Of a stretch of 64,000 nt of DNA, positions 36,322-45,683 are shown in pieces. How positions within the stretch are numbered: position 1 is the stretch's first letter; every line of letters starts with the position of its first letter. The notes under the pieces were generated by a model. The model saw only the letters and a list, made by a program, of their open reading frames with translations, did no database searches and had not been told where the DNA came from. A program made the position numbers and the translations under genes. This stretch comes from Saprospiraceae bacterium (GTDB lineage: Bacteria > Bacteroidota > Bacteroidia > Chitinophagales > Saprospiraceae), in NCBI GenBank assembly GCA_016714985.1, contig JADKBS010000031.1:1-64000 (forward strand), given 5' to 3'.

Positions 36322-37783
36322 TCAGTGCCCCGCCTTCTCCTGCTTGAATTTCAGGATGTGGTCAACGACCTCTGGTAATTGCTCTGCCCCGATGCGCTTG
36401 GATAGGATGGTCTTGTCCGTATCCAGCACATAAATCTGGGGAGTGGTTTTGATGTCATACACCGTTTTATAACGACTCCTGTGGTAAGGGTCAACGGAGT
36501 TGAAGAACACGTCCATTTCCTTTTCAGCAATCGTGCTCCAACATTTGTCAACTTCCTTCAAGGTGACGTTCCCATCGTCGTCACGGGTGGCCAAAGAAGT
36601 ACAGACTGCGAATACCGCCACGCCCTTGCCTTTATAGTCTTTTGCAAACTTCACCATGTCGGGCATAGACTTCTTGCAGTGACCACAATCGGGATCCCAG
36701 AAGAAAAGGGCAGTGATGGGTGATTTGAAATCATGCAACCAAATTTTCTCTTCTTTTTGGGTTTGCATCTCAATATTCGGTGCGATCTTGCCTATCAATA
36801 GCGGCTCAAGCTTATCTCCGTTTTCGATGATTTTTTTCAACTGATCGGCTTCCGTCCAAGGGGCAAGCCCGGCCTTGTAGTATTTCTGGGCAATGTGAAC
36901 ATAGACTGCATCCATGCCAACGATGTTGGACTTGGCGAACTGGTTGATGAAATGAATAAGGTAGAACTTGAAATTGTCCTCGGCGGGCTGCATTTTTTTC
37001 AGCACGTAGTCAATGGCAATTATCAATGAATCTGGGTGCTGCACGGTCATTTTGTCCACAAAATGTGTCACTTTGGGGAATAGGAACGGGGTTCTTACCA
37101 ATTTTGGGTCTGCAAGGTCGAAATTGTCGAACCAATGAGACCGCATCCAATAGAAAGCTTTTGTTTCCTTATCCTTGGCTTCGCCTTCAAATTTTGGCAC
37201 ATCTGCAGGCATGTTGGCCTTTATAACCATGTTCGTCATCGTACCGGGGTGCTTAGCAATGAGGTCTTTTTGGTATTCGCTCACTTCCTTATCTAATTCC
37301 TTGATTTTCTCTTCGATTTTGGCCTTTTTCTTTTCGTCGTCCTTGGCCTCTTCCAATTCCTTTTTATACCCATCGGCCTTGGGGCGGCGGTCGCTGATAT
37401 ATTTCATGTAATCGTAGAACCGCTTGTTGTCCTCCGAGCCAGTGATTTTGATGCTGCCAGCAAGGTCGGACAGCTTGGTCTCTAACCCGAACCATTGATT
37501 GTTGTCATCCACCAGTAATTGGATGAATTGGTTATCGGGTGGCAGCACGATGAGATAGATTCCTCCAGCCAGCTTTTCATTTCCTTCGAAATAGAATCGG
37601 CCATCCGGCTCTACGTATGCAGTATCCTTGAGATATTGCTTGTCACCAAAATAATAGCCGAGGTAGGCCTCTTTTTGTTGGAACCCCTCCACCTTGGCTT
37701 TTATCTGATAGCCTATTTTTTGTTGGAAGAACCATCGCCGGATCGGCACAGAGCACTACGAAAAAAGTAAGGAAATGCTTCAT
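36322..37783 (-). CDS. TlpA-like thiol-disulfide protein with DUF5106 domain (apparent frameshift in signal region)
   Basis: The continuous frame runs 37749-36322 (475 residues). It has an N-terminal DUF4369-like part (YQIKAKVEGFQQKEAYLGYY), a DUF5106-like middle with a Lys/Glu-rich helix, and a C-terminal thioredoxin fold with the active site WDPDCGHCKKSMPDM near residue 353 and the cis-Pro region TTPQIYVLD. The first codon of that frame is a GTG without a signal peptide. Upstream, ATG 37783 opens MKHFLTFFVVLCA in another frame; removing one A from the six at 37716-37721 would join it to KIGYQIKAKVEGF. An envelope redox role is likely. The frameshift is probably a sequence error. Confidence 0.75.
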
Positions 37784-37862
37784 TTTTCAAAAATTGTGTT
37801 GGGTGATATAAAGAGAAAAATCGCTCCAAAAATGCACAGTATCTTGCAGTACAGCCCAAAAA

Positions 37863-37898
37863 ACGCAAACCCCACAATGATTGTTGCGGGGTTTGCTT
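37863..37898 (-). terminator. Terminator of lepB
   Basis: GCAAACCCCACAA and TTGTTGCGGGGTTTGC form a stem with small bulges, A-rich on the left. It lies between lepB and the TlpA-like gene, both on the minus strand. Confidence 0.65.
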
Positions 37899-37976
37899 GT
37901 AACCGCCAAACTTGTTTGGCTGGTTATGGTAACAGGTGGTTTAATATTTAGCCAGCCAAACAAGTTTGGCGGTTAC
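37899..37976. repeat. Perfect 25-bp inverted repeat at the lepB 3' end
   Basis: 37899-37923 is the exact reverse complement of 37952-37976, with a 28-bp loop. Each arm also contains its own palindrome CCAAACTTGTTTGG or its complement. The lepB stop codon (37973-37975) lies in the right arm. Confidence 0.9.
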
Positions 37977-39562
37977 ATCTTATTGGCCCCTGAGAAAATC
38001 CGGCTCCAATTGATGCCGTTGCCGATACTCCCATTCTTGGTAGAAAACCAAATGAACAGTGGCTTGCCCACGATATGGTCTTCAGGCACGAAGCCCCAGA
38101 CCCTGCTATCCTCGGAGTTGTGGCGGTTATCGCCCATCATCCAATAATAGTCCATTTTGAAGGTGTAGCTGGTTGCTTCTTGGCCGTTTATAAAGATTTT
38201 ACCATCTTTTTTCTCCAGCTTGTTGCCTTCATAAACAGAAATTACCCGGTCGTAGAACGCAATGTTCTGTGGGCTGATAGCTACCGTAGCGCCTTTTTTG
38301 GGGATATAGACTGGGCCATAGTTATCGTTGCCCCAACCAGGGAAGTTCACCTCATCGTGTGGGAAGAGCGCCCCCGGTTGTTTTGGGTAGTCTATGATAT
38401 CAAAGGTCGCATCTGGCATGACCTCCTTCAGTTTGGCACGTTGGGTTTCGTTCATGGCGAAAATATTGCCATTGATTTTTTCAAACACGTTGACGCCAAT
38501 CTCGTCCAATTTTTCCTCGTTGATGCCATTTGGGGCATTGATGACCGTCAAGAACTGCATATTGGTTGGGTTCTTGGCAGCTTCGCCATTGATGAAAACT
38601 TGGCGATTGATGACCTTGAGACTGTCGCCCGGCAAACCAATGCACCTTTTAATATAGTGGTCTTTCTTGTCAATCGGCCTTGTCACAAGCTCAACCCTGC
38701 CTGTTTTGATGGCCTCTTGATACATTGGGTTGAAACCCGCAACTGCTCCCCTCCTGTAGTCGCCAATGCTGAATGTCCGATCAGGGAAGATAAATACGCT
38801 GTCGCCGTCCGGGAAATTGAATACTACGGGATCGTAGCGCTCCACTTTTTGTAAGGCAGGCAAGCGGTAAAATGGCAGGTTGGGTTTTTCCAGATAGCTC
38901 TCCGAATTGAAGAAAGGCAGCCGATTGTGCAGCAAGGGGAACATGACCACAGTCTTAGGCGTGCGGATGCCATAGTGCATTTTGCTCACGAACAGGAAGT
39001 CGCCTACTTTGAGGGAGCCTTCCATCGAAGAGGTAGGGATTACGTAAGCCTCAATGAGGAACATGCGGATGAAAGCTGCCGCAAAAACGGCAAAGACAAT
39101 GGCTTCTGTCCATTCCCGAAGTTGGGATTTAACATAGGGGTTTTGGCGTTGCAGCTTTTGGTATTCCCGGTTGTTGCCAGTCTTGAAGGCTTCCTCCATT
39201 TTGGCTTTGAATTCTTTTTCGGCAAAAAGGGTAGGGCCGAGGTACTTGTCGTCCTTGTTGTTGCCCACTATATAAAACATGGCAGGGGCATAAATCACTG
39301 CAAGGGCCGTATGCCAAAAATCATATTTGCCAAAAGAGCGAACCAAGTCCACACAAAGTCCAACGAAAATGAAAATGTTGACAATTGGGAAGAGCAACCA
39401 AAGTGCATGGCTTGGCTTCTGGCCAACCAGTTTGCACATCTCAACGAAGTTGACGCCGGGAATCAGTGCTTTCTTGCCTTCCACACCAGCTTTCTCGAAC
39501 AGCTTCATCATGGTGATGCTGAAAAGGATGTAGGAGACTATCAGAAATATTAAGATGGTCAT
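37973..39562 (-). CDS. lepB: Signal peptidase I
   Basis: S26A signal peptidase of about 529 residues starting at ATG 39562 (an upstream extension of 18 residues is Phe/His-rich and unlikely). The N-terminal 120 residues hold several membrane segments of the DUF5684 type (LIFLIVSYILFSITMMKLFE), a Bacteroidota fusion. Catalytic Ser lies in YVIPTSSMEGSLKVGDFLFV (about 178), Lys in KDHYIKRCIGLPGDSLKV, and box E is YYWMMGDNRHNSEDSRVWGF. A large insertion of about 130 residues separates Lys and box E, usual for the phylum. It removes signal peptides from secreted proteins, of which this window encodes many. A good promoter lies at 39630-39658. Confidence 0.94.
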   Translation of the reverse strand: MTILIFLIVSYILFSITMMKLFEKAGVEGKKALIPGVNFVEMCKLVGQKPSHALWLLFPIVNIFIFVGLCVDLVRSFGKYDFWHTALAVIYAPAMFYIVGNNKDDKYLGPTLFAEKEFKAKMEEAFKTGNNREYQKLQRQNPYVKSQLREWTEAIVFAVFAAAFIRMFLIEAYVIPTSSMEGSLKVGDFLFVSKMHYGIRTPKTVVMFPLLHNRLPFFNSESYLEKPNLPFYRLPALQKVERYDPVVFNFPDGDSVFIFPDRTFSIGDYRRGAVAGFNPMYQEAIKTGRVELVTRPIDKKDHYIKRCIGLPGDSLKVINRQVFINGEAAKNPTNMQFLTVINAPNGINEEKLDEIGVNVFEKINGNIFAMNETQRAKLKEVMPDATFDIIDYPKQPGALFPHDEVNFPGWGNDNYGPVYIPKKGATVAISPQNIAFYDRVISVYEGNKLEKKDGKIFINGQEATSYTFKMDYYWMMGDNRHNSEDSRVWGFVPEDHIVGKPLFIWFSTKNGSIGNGINWSRIFSGANKM

Positions 39563-39629
39563 TTTGAAAATGAAAAAGTGAAAAGGAAAATGGAAAAAGT
39601 GCTGGAATACAGACACTTTTTATGGGCGG

Positions 39630-39658
39630 CAAAGATAATCCAAATTGCAAGCCAGCAA
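39630..39658 (-). promoter_or_regulatory. Promoter of lepB
   Basis: On the minus strand TTG (39658-39656), an 18-bp spacer and TATCTTTG (39637-39630) match the Bacteroidota promoter. The start codon is 67 bp downstream. Confidence 0.65.
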
Positions 39659-39684
39659 CGGAAAGCACAGACTAATTGCAAGAC

Positions 39685-40047
39685 TCACTCGACAAAGCCC
39701 TCGATGTGCAGCTTTTCTGCTTTGCGTTTATGGGTGAAGAATACCGTTATTTTCTTTGTGAAATAACCTTTTTTGCGAGCGTCGAAACCCACCTTCACCA
39801 CGCCTTGCTTTCCAGGAAGTATTGGTGTTTCGGTCCATTCGGTGGAGGTACAGGAACAGGTGAACCGCACATTTTCTAATTGCAATGGCATGTCTCCTGT
39901 GTTCTTGAACTTAAACTCGTGGCTGACTGGCTTGCCTTGTGGAATATCACCAAAATCGTGCATTAGGGGCGTTGACCAAGCAAAAGCGGGGGACAAGCCA
40001 AATGGCGATTGAAAAGCAAGTAAGAAATTGAGTGCCAAAACAATCAT
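39685..40047 (-). CDS. DUF1573 domain protein
   Basis: Protein of 120 residues with a hydrophobic N-terminal signal (about 1-24) and one DUF1573 immunoglobulin-like domain: HDFGDIPQGKPVSHEFKFKN, TGDMPLQLENVRFTCSCTST and PILPGKQGVVKVGFDARKKG. The family is common in periplasmic or surface proteins of Bacteroidota and binds unknown partners; the CxC pair (TCSCT) is typical. It follows the DUF2452 gene after 35 bp on the same strand. Confidence 0.88.
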   Translation of the reverse strand: MIVLALNFLLAFQSPFGLSPAFAWSTPLMHDFGDIPQGKPVSHEFKFKNTGDMPLQLENVRFTCSCTSTEWTETPILPGKQGVVKVGFDARKKGYFTKKITVFFTHKRKAEKLHIEGFVE

Positions 40048-40082
40048 TGCGGCGTTTTTAGGATGGAGGAATGGAAATCCCG

Positions 40083-40520
40083 CTATTCGTCATTTTTCAA
40101 GATTTCCCAAGTGTGGTCAGCAAGCAATTTAACCGTGGCCTGAAAGCTCACCTTGGAGCTTCGGCCCCATTCAGTCGGTGCCACCATCGAGAGGAACTCA
40201 GAGCCATCGGGTCGGGTGTATAAATGGTAAACATGACCGATGAGCGGCTTAAAGTTCATGCCTACCTTATAAATCCGTTCCGAAATGTCCACCCGTTGAT
40301 GGATCGCTTGAGCCTGCGCTGCCAGCAATTCTACCTGTTTGCGGATTTGGTCTAATTGTATTTCCGTCTGTTCGTACATGGCAGCCACGGCAAGTCCGGT
40401 CACCCTTCCACGGTCAATTGGTTTTATGACAGCAGCTCCCACCGTATGTGCATACGGCAGTGTACTTGGCGATTTCGCCACTTTTTTTTCATCTATTGGG
40501 TTGACGAAGTCGGGATTCAT
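40083..40520 (-). CDS. DUF2452 family protein
   Basis: Protein of 145 residues from ATG 40520. The frame is open for 27 more residues upstream, but those are a Phe-rich translation of a repeat-element remnant. Family features are SPSTLPYAHTVGAAVIKPID near the start, a helix with EIQLDQIRKQVELLAAQAQA, and YHLYTRPDGSEFLSMVAPTEW near the end. It has no signal peptide. The function is unknown. It is probably co-transcribed with the DUF1573 gene. Confidence 0.85.
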   Translation of the reverse strand: MNPDFVNPIDEKKVAKSPSTLPYAHTVGAAVIKPIDRGRVTGLAVAAMYEQTEIQLDQIRKQVELLAAQAQAIHQRVDISERIYKVGMNFKPLIGHVYHLYTRPDGSEFLSMVAPTEWGRSSKVSFQATVKLLADHTWEILKNDE

Positions 40521-40538
40521 TGTTGGATTGGGCTTTGA

Positions 40539-40617
40539 TTGAAATTTCCCAAAAAACCCAAAAAAAAAGGAAAAAAAGAGAGAAAGGATTTTTCCTTCCA
40601 CACTTCTAAGTAGTTAT
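40539..40617 (-). mobile_element. MITE-like element, remnant F
   Basis: The right end CTAAGTAGTTAT and inner parts TTTCCCAAAAAACCC and AAGAGAGAAAGG correspond to copy D. The left terminal repeat is missing. Sequences TGATTGAA (40536-40543) and AGATTGAA (40618-40625) on the two sides match at 7 of 8 positions and may be the target duplication. It lies directly upstream of the DUF2452 gene. Confidence 0.5.
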
Positions 40618-40733
40618 AGATTGAATTGTTGAGTTACCGAAATAATGGTTAAAAGGCGGCTATCCAACAGCAACATCGCCAAAGAGTTTTGGCAACACCC
40701 CTTCAACCTAGCAATTCAACAGTTCAGCAATCC
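40618..40733. repeat. Degenerate inverted repeat
   Basis: GATTGAATTGTTGAGTT on the left and CAATTCAACAGTTCAGCAATC on the right are complementary with gaps and consist of the word TTCAACA and its complement. It lies between two minus-strand genes and may act as a loose terminator. Confidence 0.4.
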
Positions 40734-40735
40734 TA

Positions 40736-41722
40736 TCATTTCAAGTCAAAAGCACTCTTGCCAGTGATATAACCCTTGTTGTAAACCTCCACCGTGTATT
40801 TGCCTTTTGAAAAGGCGCCGACATTTGGGTCCCAATTGAAACAGATTTCTGCCGCATCTTGGTTGTATTCATACTCCCTCATATAGGTGTAGCGGACTTT
40901 GTCGTTGTGCTCCTTGCTATGGAAAAGACCAGAACCTAATTCGTCAATGGCCATAGTTTCCCCCACTGGATTCAAAAGGCGGACGTAGAAAGTCTCGTTC
41001 CCTGGTCGGGCTACCCTGTTTTCGGATGTGGTAAAACAGACCCTCAATTGGTCAACATTCTTGGCAAATTTCTTTTTGACCGTTTTTCCGCTGTTGCGCT
41101 CCTTCAGCGGAGTGACGGTGATTTTGTCCACTTTGATGGCCGAACCAAGCGTCACTTTTTCGGTAAGCTCGGTTTTCTCTGTCGTAAGTTGTTGTTTTTC
41201 AGCTGACAAAGTTGATTTTTCGCCTTCCAATTGCGATGTGCGAACATTGGCACTATCAAGATTGGCGGCCAGGGTTTGAGTGCGGGAGGTAAGTTGGTCA
41301 CGCTCGCCCTTCAACCCTTCGATTTCGGCTTTCATGCGGTCAATTTCTGCGACATAACCTGCCACTTGACTGCGCATGTTTTTCATTTCCGCTTTTGCTC
41401 GGCCAACTTCTTTGCCACTTGCGAGCAGTCCATCAATTTTAACTTTTTGCTGGCGCAATTCTTCTTTTTGTTGGTCAATGATGGCATTCAACTCCTCATT
41501 TCCACCACGCATTTCCTCGAGTTCTGAAAGTGCCTCTTGGTATTGTTTTTCCAGTTCAATTTTCAATTTGTTTGACTCATCAAGCTGTGCAGTTTGGGTG
41601 TCCACCACATCATCCTGTTTGTACTTATTGAACAAAAGAATGCCATTGGTCAGCAGCAGTACGGCTATGATGATACCCGCTATGATCAGAAGCCTTTGCT
41701 GCGAAGAATTATTGTTTGCCAT
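40736..41722 (-). CDS. Membrane-anchored coiled-coil protein
   Basis: Protein of 328 residues: a short cytoplasmic start, one membrane segment (about 10-30, LLIIAGIIIAVLLLTNGILL), a long coiled coil (about 40-195, rich in Glu, Lys and Gln), then a C-terminal beta domain of about 125 residues (IKVDKITVTPLKERNSGKTV, RVCFTTSENRVARPGNETFY). Automatic annotation often calls such proteins SMC-like because of the coil, but no ATPase motif is present. The beta domain could bind a periplasmic partner. Function unknown. Confidence 0.8.
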   Translation of the reverse strand: MANNNSSQQRLLIIAGIIIAVLLLTNGILLFNKYKQDDVVDTQTAQLDESNKLKIELEKQYQEALSELEEMRGGNEELNAIIDQQKEELRQQKVKIDGLLASGKEVGRAKAEMKNMRSQVAGYVAEIDRMKAEIEGLKGERDQLTSRTQTLAANLDSANVRTSQLEGEKSTLSAEKQQLTTEKTELTEKVTLGSAIKVDKITVTPLKERNSGKTVKKKFAKNVDQLRVCFTTSENRVARPGNETFYVRLLNPVGETMAIDELGSGLFHSKEHNDKVRYTYMREYEYNQDAAEICFNWDPNVGAFSKGKYTVEVYNKGYITGKSAFDLK

Positions 41723-41830
41723 GTTTCAAAGTATTGAGTTGAATTAATTGATGTTAATTGAAAAAAACTGTGTTCAAGCAAATTCTCAGTTTTTCAACCT
41801 TGAATACGCCTTGCTCACTGTTTTGACTTG

Positions 41831-41858
41831 CAAAGTTAGCATTATTGTATAACCACAA
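41831..41858 (-). promoter_or_regulatory. Promoter of the coiled-coil protein gene
   Basis: Minus strand TTG (41858-41856), 17-bp spacer, TAACTTTG (41838-41831). The start codon is about 110 bp downstream. Confidence 0.6.
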
Positions 41859-41864
41859 GAAGAC

Positions 41865-41893
41865 TTGGGAATTCAACTGAATCCATACCTTCG
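41865..41893 (+). promoter_or_regulatory. Possible promoter of the exonuclease gene
   Basis: TTG at 41865-41867, 18-bp spacer and TACCTTCG at 41886-41893, one base from TAnnTTTG. It is back to back with the promoter for the coiled-coil gene. Confidence 0.4.
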
Positions 41894-41914
41894 CAGCACA
41901 GAAAATTGCAGACC

Positions 41915-42655
41915 ATGATAGAATCAATTGACATCGCAAATATTCTTTTCCTTGACCTTGAATGTGTCTCTCAGCAGGCCCATTACGAAGATTTGGACGA
42001 AACGTTCCAAGAATTGTGGGCCACAAAGTCAAAAGGGCTGTTGAAAAGGGAGCTGACAGGCGATGAAATCGAAATGATGTACAACGAAAAAGCAGCCATT
42101 TATGCAGAATTCGGCAAGATTATTTGCATTTCAGTGGGCATTGTGGTACGTGATGCTGACCAAGCGCTGAAGGTTCGGTTGAAGTCTTTTTCCCATTTGG
42201 ATGAGAAGCAATTGCTGAAAGATTTCTGCAACCTGCTCAACCAACATTACAAAGATCCTACCCGCTTTTACTTGTGTGGGCACAATATCAAGGAGTTTGA
42301 TATCCCTTACATTTGTAGGAGGTTGGTCGTCCACCAGTTGGAATTCCCAGCACTACTCCAGATTCACGGTAAAAAACCTTGGGAAGTAAGGTACATGCTT
42401 GATACCATGGAGCTTTGGAAATTTGGGGACAACAAAGCATATACCTCATTGAAACTTTTAGCTGCGGTGTTAGGGTTTCCTTCACCCAAAGACGATATTG
42501 ATGGGAGCGACGTAGGCCGTGTTTACTGGGAAGAGCAGGACATTGACCGCATTTCATTGTACTGTGAAAAAGATGTATTGGCCACAGTTCAACTTTTCCT
42601 TCGCTTCCGCCGGATGCCGATTCTTGGGCCAGACCAGGTACACCACATTAGGTGA
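41915..42655 (+). CDS. DnaQ-like 3'-5' exonuclease (PolB-type)
   Basis: Protein of 246 residues from ATG 41915, three codons after a TTG that the frame also allows. It has the three exonuclease motifs of the DEDD superfamily: NILFLDLECVSQ (Asp14, Glu16), CGHNIKEFDIPYICRRL and YCEKDVLATVQLFLRFR (Asp in a DEDDy/h-type motif). This corresponds to the predicted PolB-like 3'-5' exonuclease family of Bacteroidota, acting on DNA or RNA ends; the exact substrate is not known. Its 3' end overlaps the convergent phosphopantetheinyl transferase gene by 8 bp. Confidence 0.87.
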   Translation: MIESIDIANILFLDLECVSQQAHYEDLDETFQELWATKSKGLLKRELTGDEIEMMYNEKAAIYAEFGKIICISVGIVVRDADQALKVRLKSFSHLDEKQLLKDFCNLLNQHYKDPTRFYLCGHNIKEFDIPYICRRLVVHQLEFPALLQIHGKKPWEVRYMLDTMELWKFGDNKAYTSLKLLAAVLGFPSPKDDIDGSDVGRVYWEEQDIDRISLYCEKDVLATVQLFLRFRRMPILGPDQVHHIR

Positions 42656-43298
42656 TTGCGGATTTCGTCCAAACAAGGAAATAGTCCCAAAACCGCTCAA
42701 AGAATACCTCAAACTCCCAAACCTCCCCATCTTTCATGATTTGGCCCATAGTGTTCCCAACGCTTTGATAGTCAAATGGTTGTATGCGTATATGTTGGCG
42801 AAAATCCAACTCCCTTCGGCCATAGGCTTTGTACAAAGCCTCTTTTGCGCCCCAATAAAAATGCAGGTGTGCCAATCTAGTATGATTTTTCAAACTGGCC
42901 AGTTCATCTTCCCGCATAAATTTGAGCGCCAGTCGTTCGATTTTTTCAACTAAAGCTTGGATGTCCACACCAGTTGGCTGGTTTGCCAAAATGACTGCTA
43001 CGAGGTCATGTGAATGACTAAAAGAAAGGTGCAAAGGCGAACCGCAAAGGTGTGGTTTGCCATATTCGTCCTTCAAAACAGGCAAACGGTCGGTATGGCC
43101 TTGCGCAAGCAGCATTTCGTGGACAAGGTAGCGGCAAGCCAGCCATTCCACGATGCGGCGGCCTTTCAATTTGCCCAGTTCTTCCAGTTCAACGGTTTGC
43201 AAATCAATGGATTGCAAAAAGAACTCAGGTGCCTCTTCCATGCGCCACAAGCCAATGGTTGCACCACTTTCCAATCTTTTTATTAGCAATAAGCCCAT
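42648..43298 (-). CDS. 4'-phosphopantetheinyl transferase (Sfp type)
   Basis: Transfers phosphopantetheine from CoA to a carrier-protein serine. The 216-residue protein has the Sfp/AcpT signature: LHLSFSHSHDLVAVIL, GVDIQ with Asp112, and FYWGAKEALYKAYGRRELDF with Glu153 and Lys157 (W-x-x-K-E-x-x-x-K). The two-lobed length is normal. No polyketide or peptide synthetase is in the window, so it may be the general enzyme for fatty-acid carrier protein or serve a distant cluster. Convergent to the exonuclease gene. Confidence 0.9.
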   Translation of the reverse strand: MGLLLIKRLESGATIGLWRMEEAPEFFLQSIDLQTVELEELGKLKGRRIVEWLACRYLVHEMLLAQGHTDRLPVLKDEYGKPHLCGSPLHLSFSHSHDLVAVILANQPTGVDIQALVEKIERLALKFMREDELASLKNHTRLAHLHFYWGAKEALYKAYGRRELDFRQHIRIQPFDYQSVGNTMGQIMKDGEVWEFEVFFERFWDYFLVWTKSAIT

Positions 43299-43386
43299 GA
43301 TTTAATTGACATTTGCCACAATTTCCAGCGCACGGTATCCTCGTGAACTGAATGTGCAAAGAACGCAAACAATCCGCAAACCATCA

Positions 43387-44289
43387 ATGCAAGTCATTAA
43401 ACTAGCCCAATTCACTGGCCATAACGCAGCAATTTTCGCCCTTGTTCAAGGAGAAGGTGACCGACAAGTCATATCAGGAGCTGGCGATTCCTGGGTGGTT
43501 AGTTGGAACTTGGATGAGCCTGAAATGGGCAAGCTCATCGCCAAGGTAGCGGCACAGATTTTTTCCCTCTGTTTTTTGAGAAATGCCCAAAAAATAGTCG
43601 CAGGTAATATGAATGGTGGCGTTCATTGGATTGACTTGAAAGATTCCAGGCAGACCAAGAATATTGCCCACCATGAAAAAGGTGTTTACGATATTTTAAC
43701 CCGGAACGGGGATGTTTTCACCATTGGCGGAGATGGTAAAATCACCAGATGGGAGGTAGAAGGGATGCGTTCAATAGAAAGTTATCATCTTGCAAATCAA
43801 GCACTTAGGGCCATTGATGTCTGCGAGCAAAGAAGGGAGATGGCCGTTGCCAGCAGCAATGGAAATATCTATTTTTTGGATGCCGATACACTTGAGCTTC
43901 GGCAAACCATAACAAGTGCACACAAGAGTTCTGTGTTTTCATTGTGTTACTCACCCAATGGCCAACACTTATTGAGTGGCGGAAGGGACGCCTATTTGAA
44001 CGTTTGGGATTTGGAAAAAGATTTTGAGAAAATTAGCTCCCAACCGGCCCATCTATACACCATCAATAGCATTGTTTTTAGTCCCGATGGACGGTATTTT
44101 GCAACGGGCAGTCGTGACAAAACTGTGAAGATTTGGGATTACCAAGGACTCGAACTTTTGAAAGTGCTTGAGGGAGGCAGGGACGGCGGTCACTTCAATT
44201 CGGTGAACAAACTGCTGTGGTTACGGGGTGGGCTACTTTCATGTAGCGATGATAGGACCTTGATTTTGTGGAAAATGAGGGAGGAATAA
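43387..44289 (+). CDS. WD40 repeat protein
   Basis: Protein of 300 residues from ATG 43387 (a TTG at 43306 would add 27 residues without similarity to the repeat). About seven WD40 blades can be traced, for example SAHKSSVFSLCYSPNGQHLL then SGGRDAYLNVWDLEKDFEKI, and FSPDGRYFATGSRDKTVKIW then DYQGLELLKVLEGG. No signal peptide is visible, so it is cytoplasmic. A single seven-bladed propeller of this kind is a protein-interaction platform; the partner is not evident. Confidence 0.88.
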   Translation: MQVIKLAQFTGHNAAIFALVQGEGDRQVISGAGDSWVVSWNLDEPEMGKLIAKVAAQIFSLCFLRNAQKIVAGNMNGGVHWIDLKDSRQTKNIAHHEKGVYDILTRNGDVFTIGGDGKITRWEVEGMRSIESYHLANQALRAIDVCEQRREMAVASSNGNIYFLDADTLELRQTITSAHKSSVFSLCYSPNGQHLLSGGRDAYLNVWDLEKDFEKISSQPAHLYTINSIVFSPDGRYFATGSRDKTVKIWDYQGLELLKVLEGGRDGGHFNSVNKLLWLRGGLLSCSDDRTLILWKMREE

Positions 44290-44669
44290 TTCCAAAATAT
44301 AGCGAGGCAACAGCGAGCGTCGAAGCAATACCGGGTTTAGGCCAGGTGCCATTGCCCGCTACGTTTTGGGCGTTTATAGATGGCTTCAGTTAGTTTTCAA
44401 TGAAAAAAGAGAGCGTGCCATCTCAAAGCTTTAGATGTTTAGAAAAAAGAAATCCTGTTCACTGGAAACAAAGAAAGGATGGGCTTCCTGTAAGTGCAAG
44501 TGTGGCACACAAACGCTATTGTAGTTTATTGGAACTTTAACCAATTTGCGACAGATTTGGCCAACTGTTAAAATCGGGCAAAGTTATAAGTGTTTGAAAT
44601 TCAATATTTTACAAAAAATGTTAAGATGCTTTTCGGCTAATTGTTAAACCTTCTTAACACTCTGTATCA
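44290..44669. other. Non-coding gap
   Basis: No gene, terminator or repeat that I can support. On the minus strand TAACTTTG (about 44578-44585) looks like a -7 box, but no gene lies in its direction. Confidence 0.4.
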
Positions 44670-45681
44670 ATGAAAATGGGCAGTTCTTCGAGTAAAAACT
44701 GGACAGTAGAGGACTTTGTAGCGCGCATTCTGCAAGGCGATAGGGTGGCACTTGGCAGGGCCATAACCCTCGTGGAGAGCACCTCGCCCAGAACACCGTC
44801 AAAAGGCAGAGGCTATCCTTGATAAGTGTTTGCCTCATGCCGGTAATTCCTTTCGAATAGGCATCACTGGGCCGCCAGGTGTTGGCAAGAGCAGTTTCAT
44901 CGAGGCATTTGGAACCAAGCTGGTTCTGGAGCAAGGTAAGCGGCTGGCCGTGCTGGCCATTGACCCCACCAGTCAAGTGACCCATGGAAGCATCCTTGGC
45001 GACAAGACTCGAATGGAGCGCCTTAGTACCGAACCAAATGCCTTTATCCGGCCAAGCCCTGCTGGCAAGACCCTCGGTGGAGTGGCCAATTGCACCCAAG
45101 AGGCAATGCTGCTATGCGAGGCGGCTGGGTTCAATACGATTTTCATTGAAACGGTTGGGGTAGGGCAGAGCGAGACCGCTGTGGCAGGCATGGTTGATTT
45201 CTTCCTTTTGCTGCTATTGCCGGGTGCTGGCGACGAGTTGCAGGGAATCAAGCGGGGCATCGTCGAATTGGCCGACCTCATCGCCATCAATAAAGCCGAT
45301 GGGGAACAAAAGGAACTGGCCAAGGTTGCCCGACAGGACTATGCCCAGGCTCTTCATCTTTTCCCCGCAAAGGAAAATAGCTGGCAGCCAAAGGCAGTGA
45401 CTTGTTCTACCCTGACTGGTGAAGGACTGGAAGGCATTTGGCAGGTTATCCTTGATTATCAGAGCAATGTGAAGGACAGTGGCTGGTTTGAGCGAAATAG
45501 ATTAGCGCAAATGAGCAAGTGGTTTAGGGCACAGTTTGAACAACAGTTAAAGCAGATTTTATTTTCTTCGAATGACTATCTAAACAAGTTTGTCGAACTT
45601 GAAACGGACTTCTTGAAAGGCAAAATATCCATGCCGAAAGCCATCGGTCAACTATTGGAATCACTCGGTTCTGGCAAATGA
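44670..45681 (+). CDS. meaB: MeaB/ArgK-type GTPase (apparent frameshift near N-terminus)
   Basis: G3E GTPase that protects and reloads B12-dependent methylmalonyl-CoA mutase. The continuous frame begins at 44830 with FRIGITGPPGVGKSSFIEAF (P-loop) and includes LAVLAIDPTSQVTHGSILGD, NTIFIETVGVGQSE (G3) and DLIAINKADGE (NKAD). The usual N-terminal helix is present upstream from ATG 44670 in another frame: VARILQGDRVALGRAITLVE, then STSP. Deleting one C from 44787-44789 gives SPEHRQKAEAILDKCLPHAG and joins both parts to about 336 residues, the family length. So the gene is complete apart from one extra base. No mutase gene is in the window. Confidence 0.85.
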
Positions 45682-45683
45682 TG

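Noticed and set aside
40736..41722. SMC-type chromosome segregation protein.
   Set aside because: Similarity is limited to coiled-coil composition; there is a membrane segment and no Walker motif.
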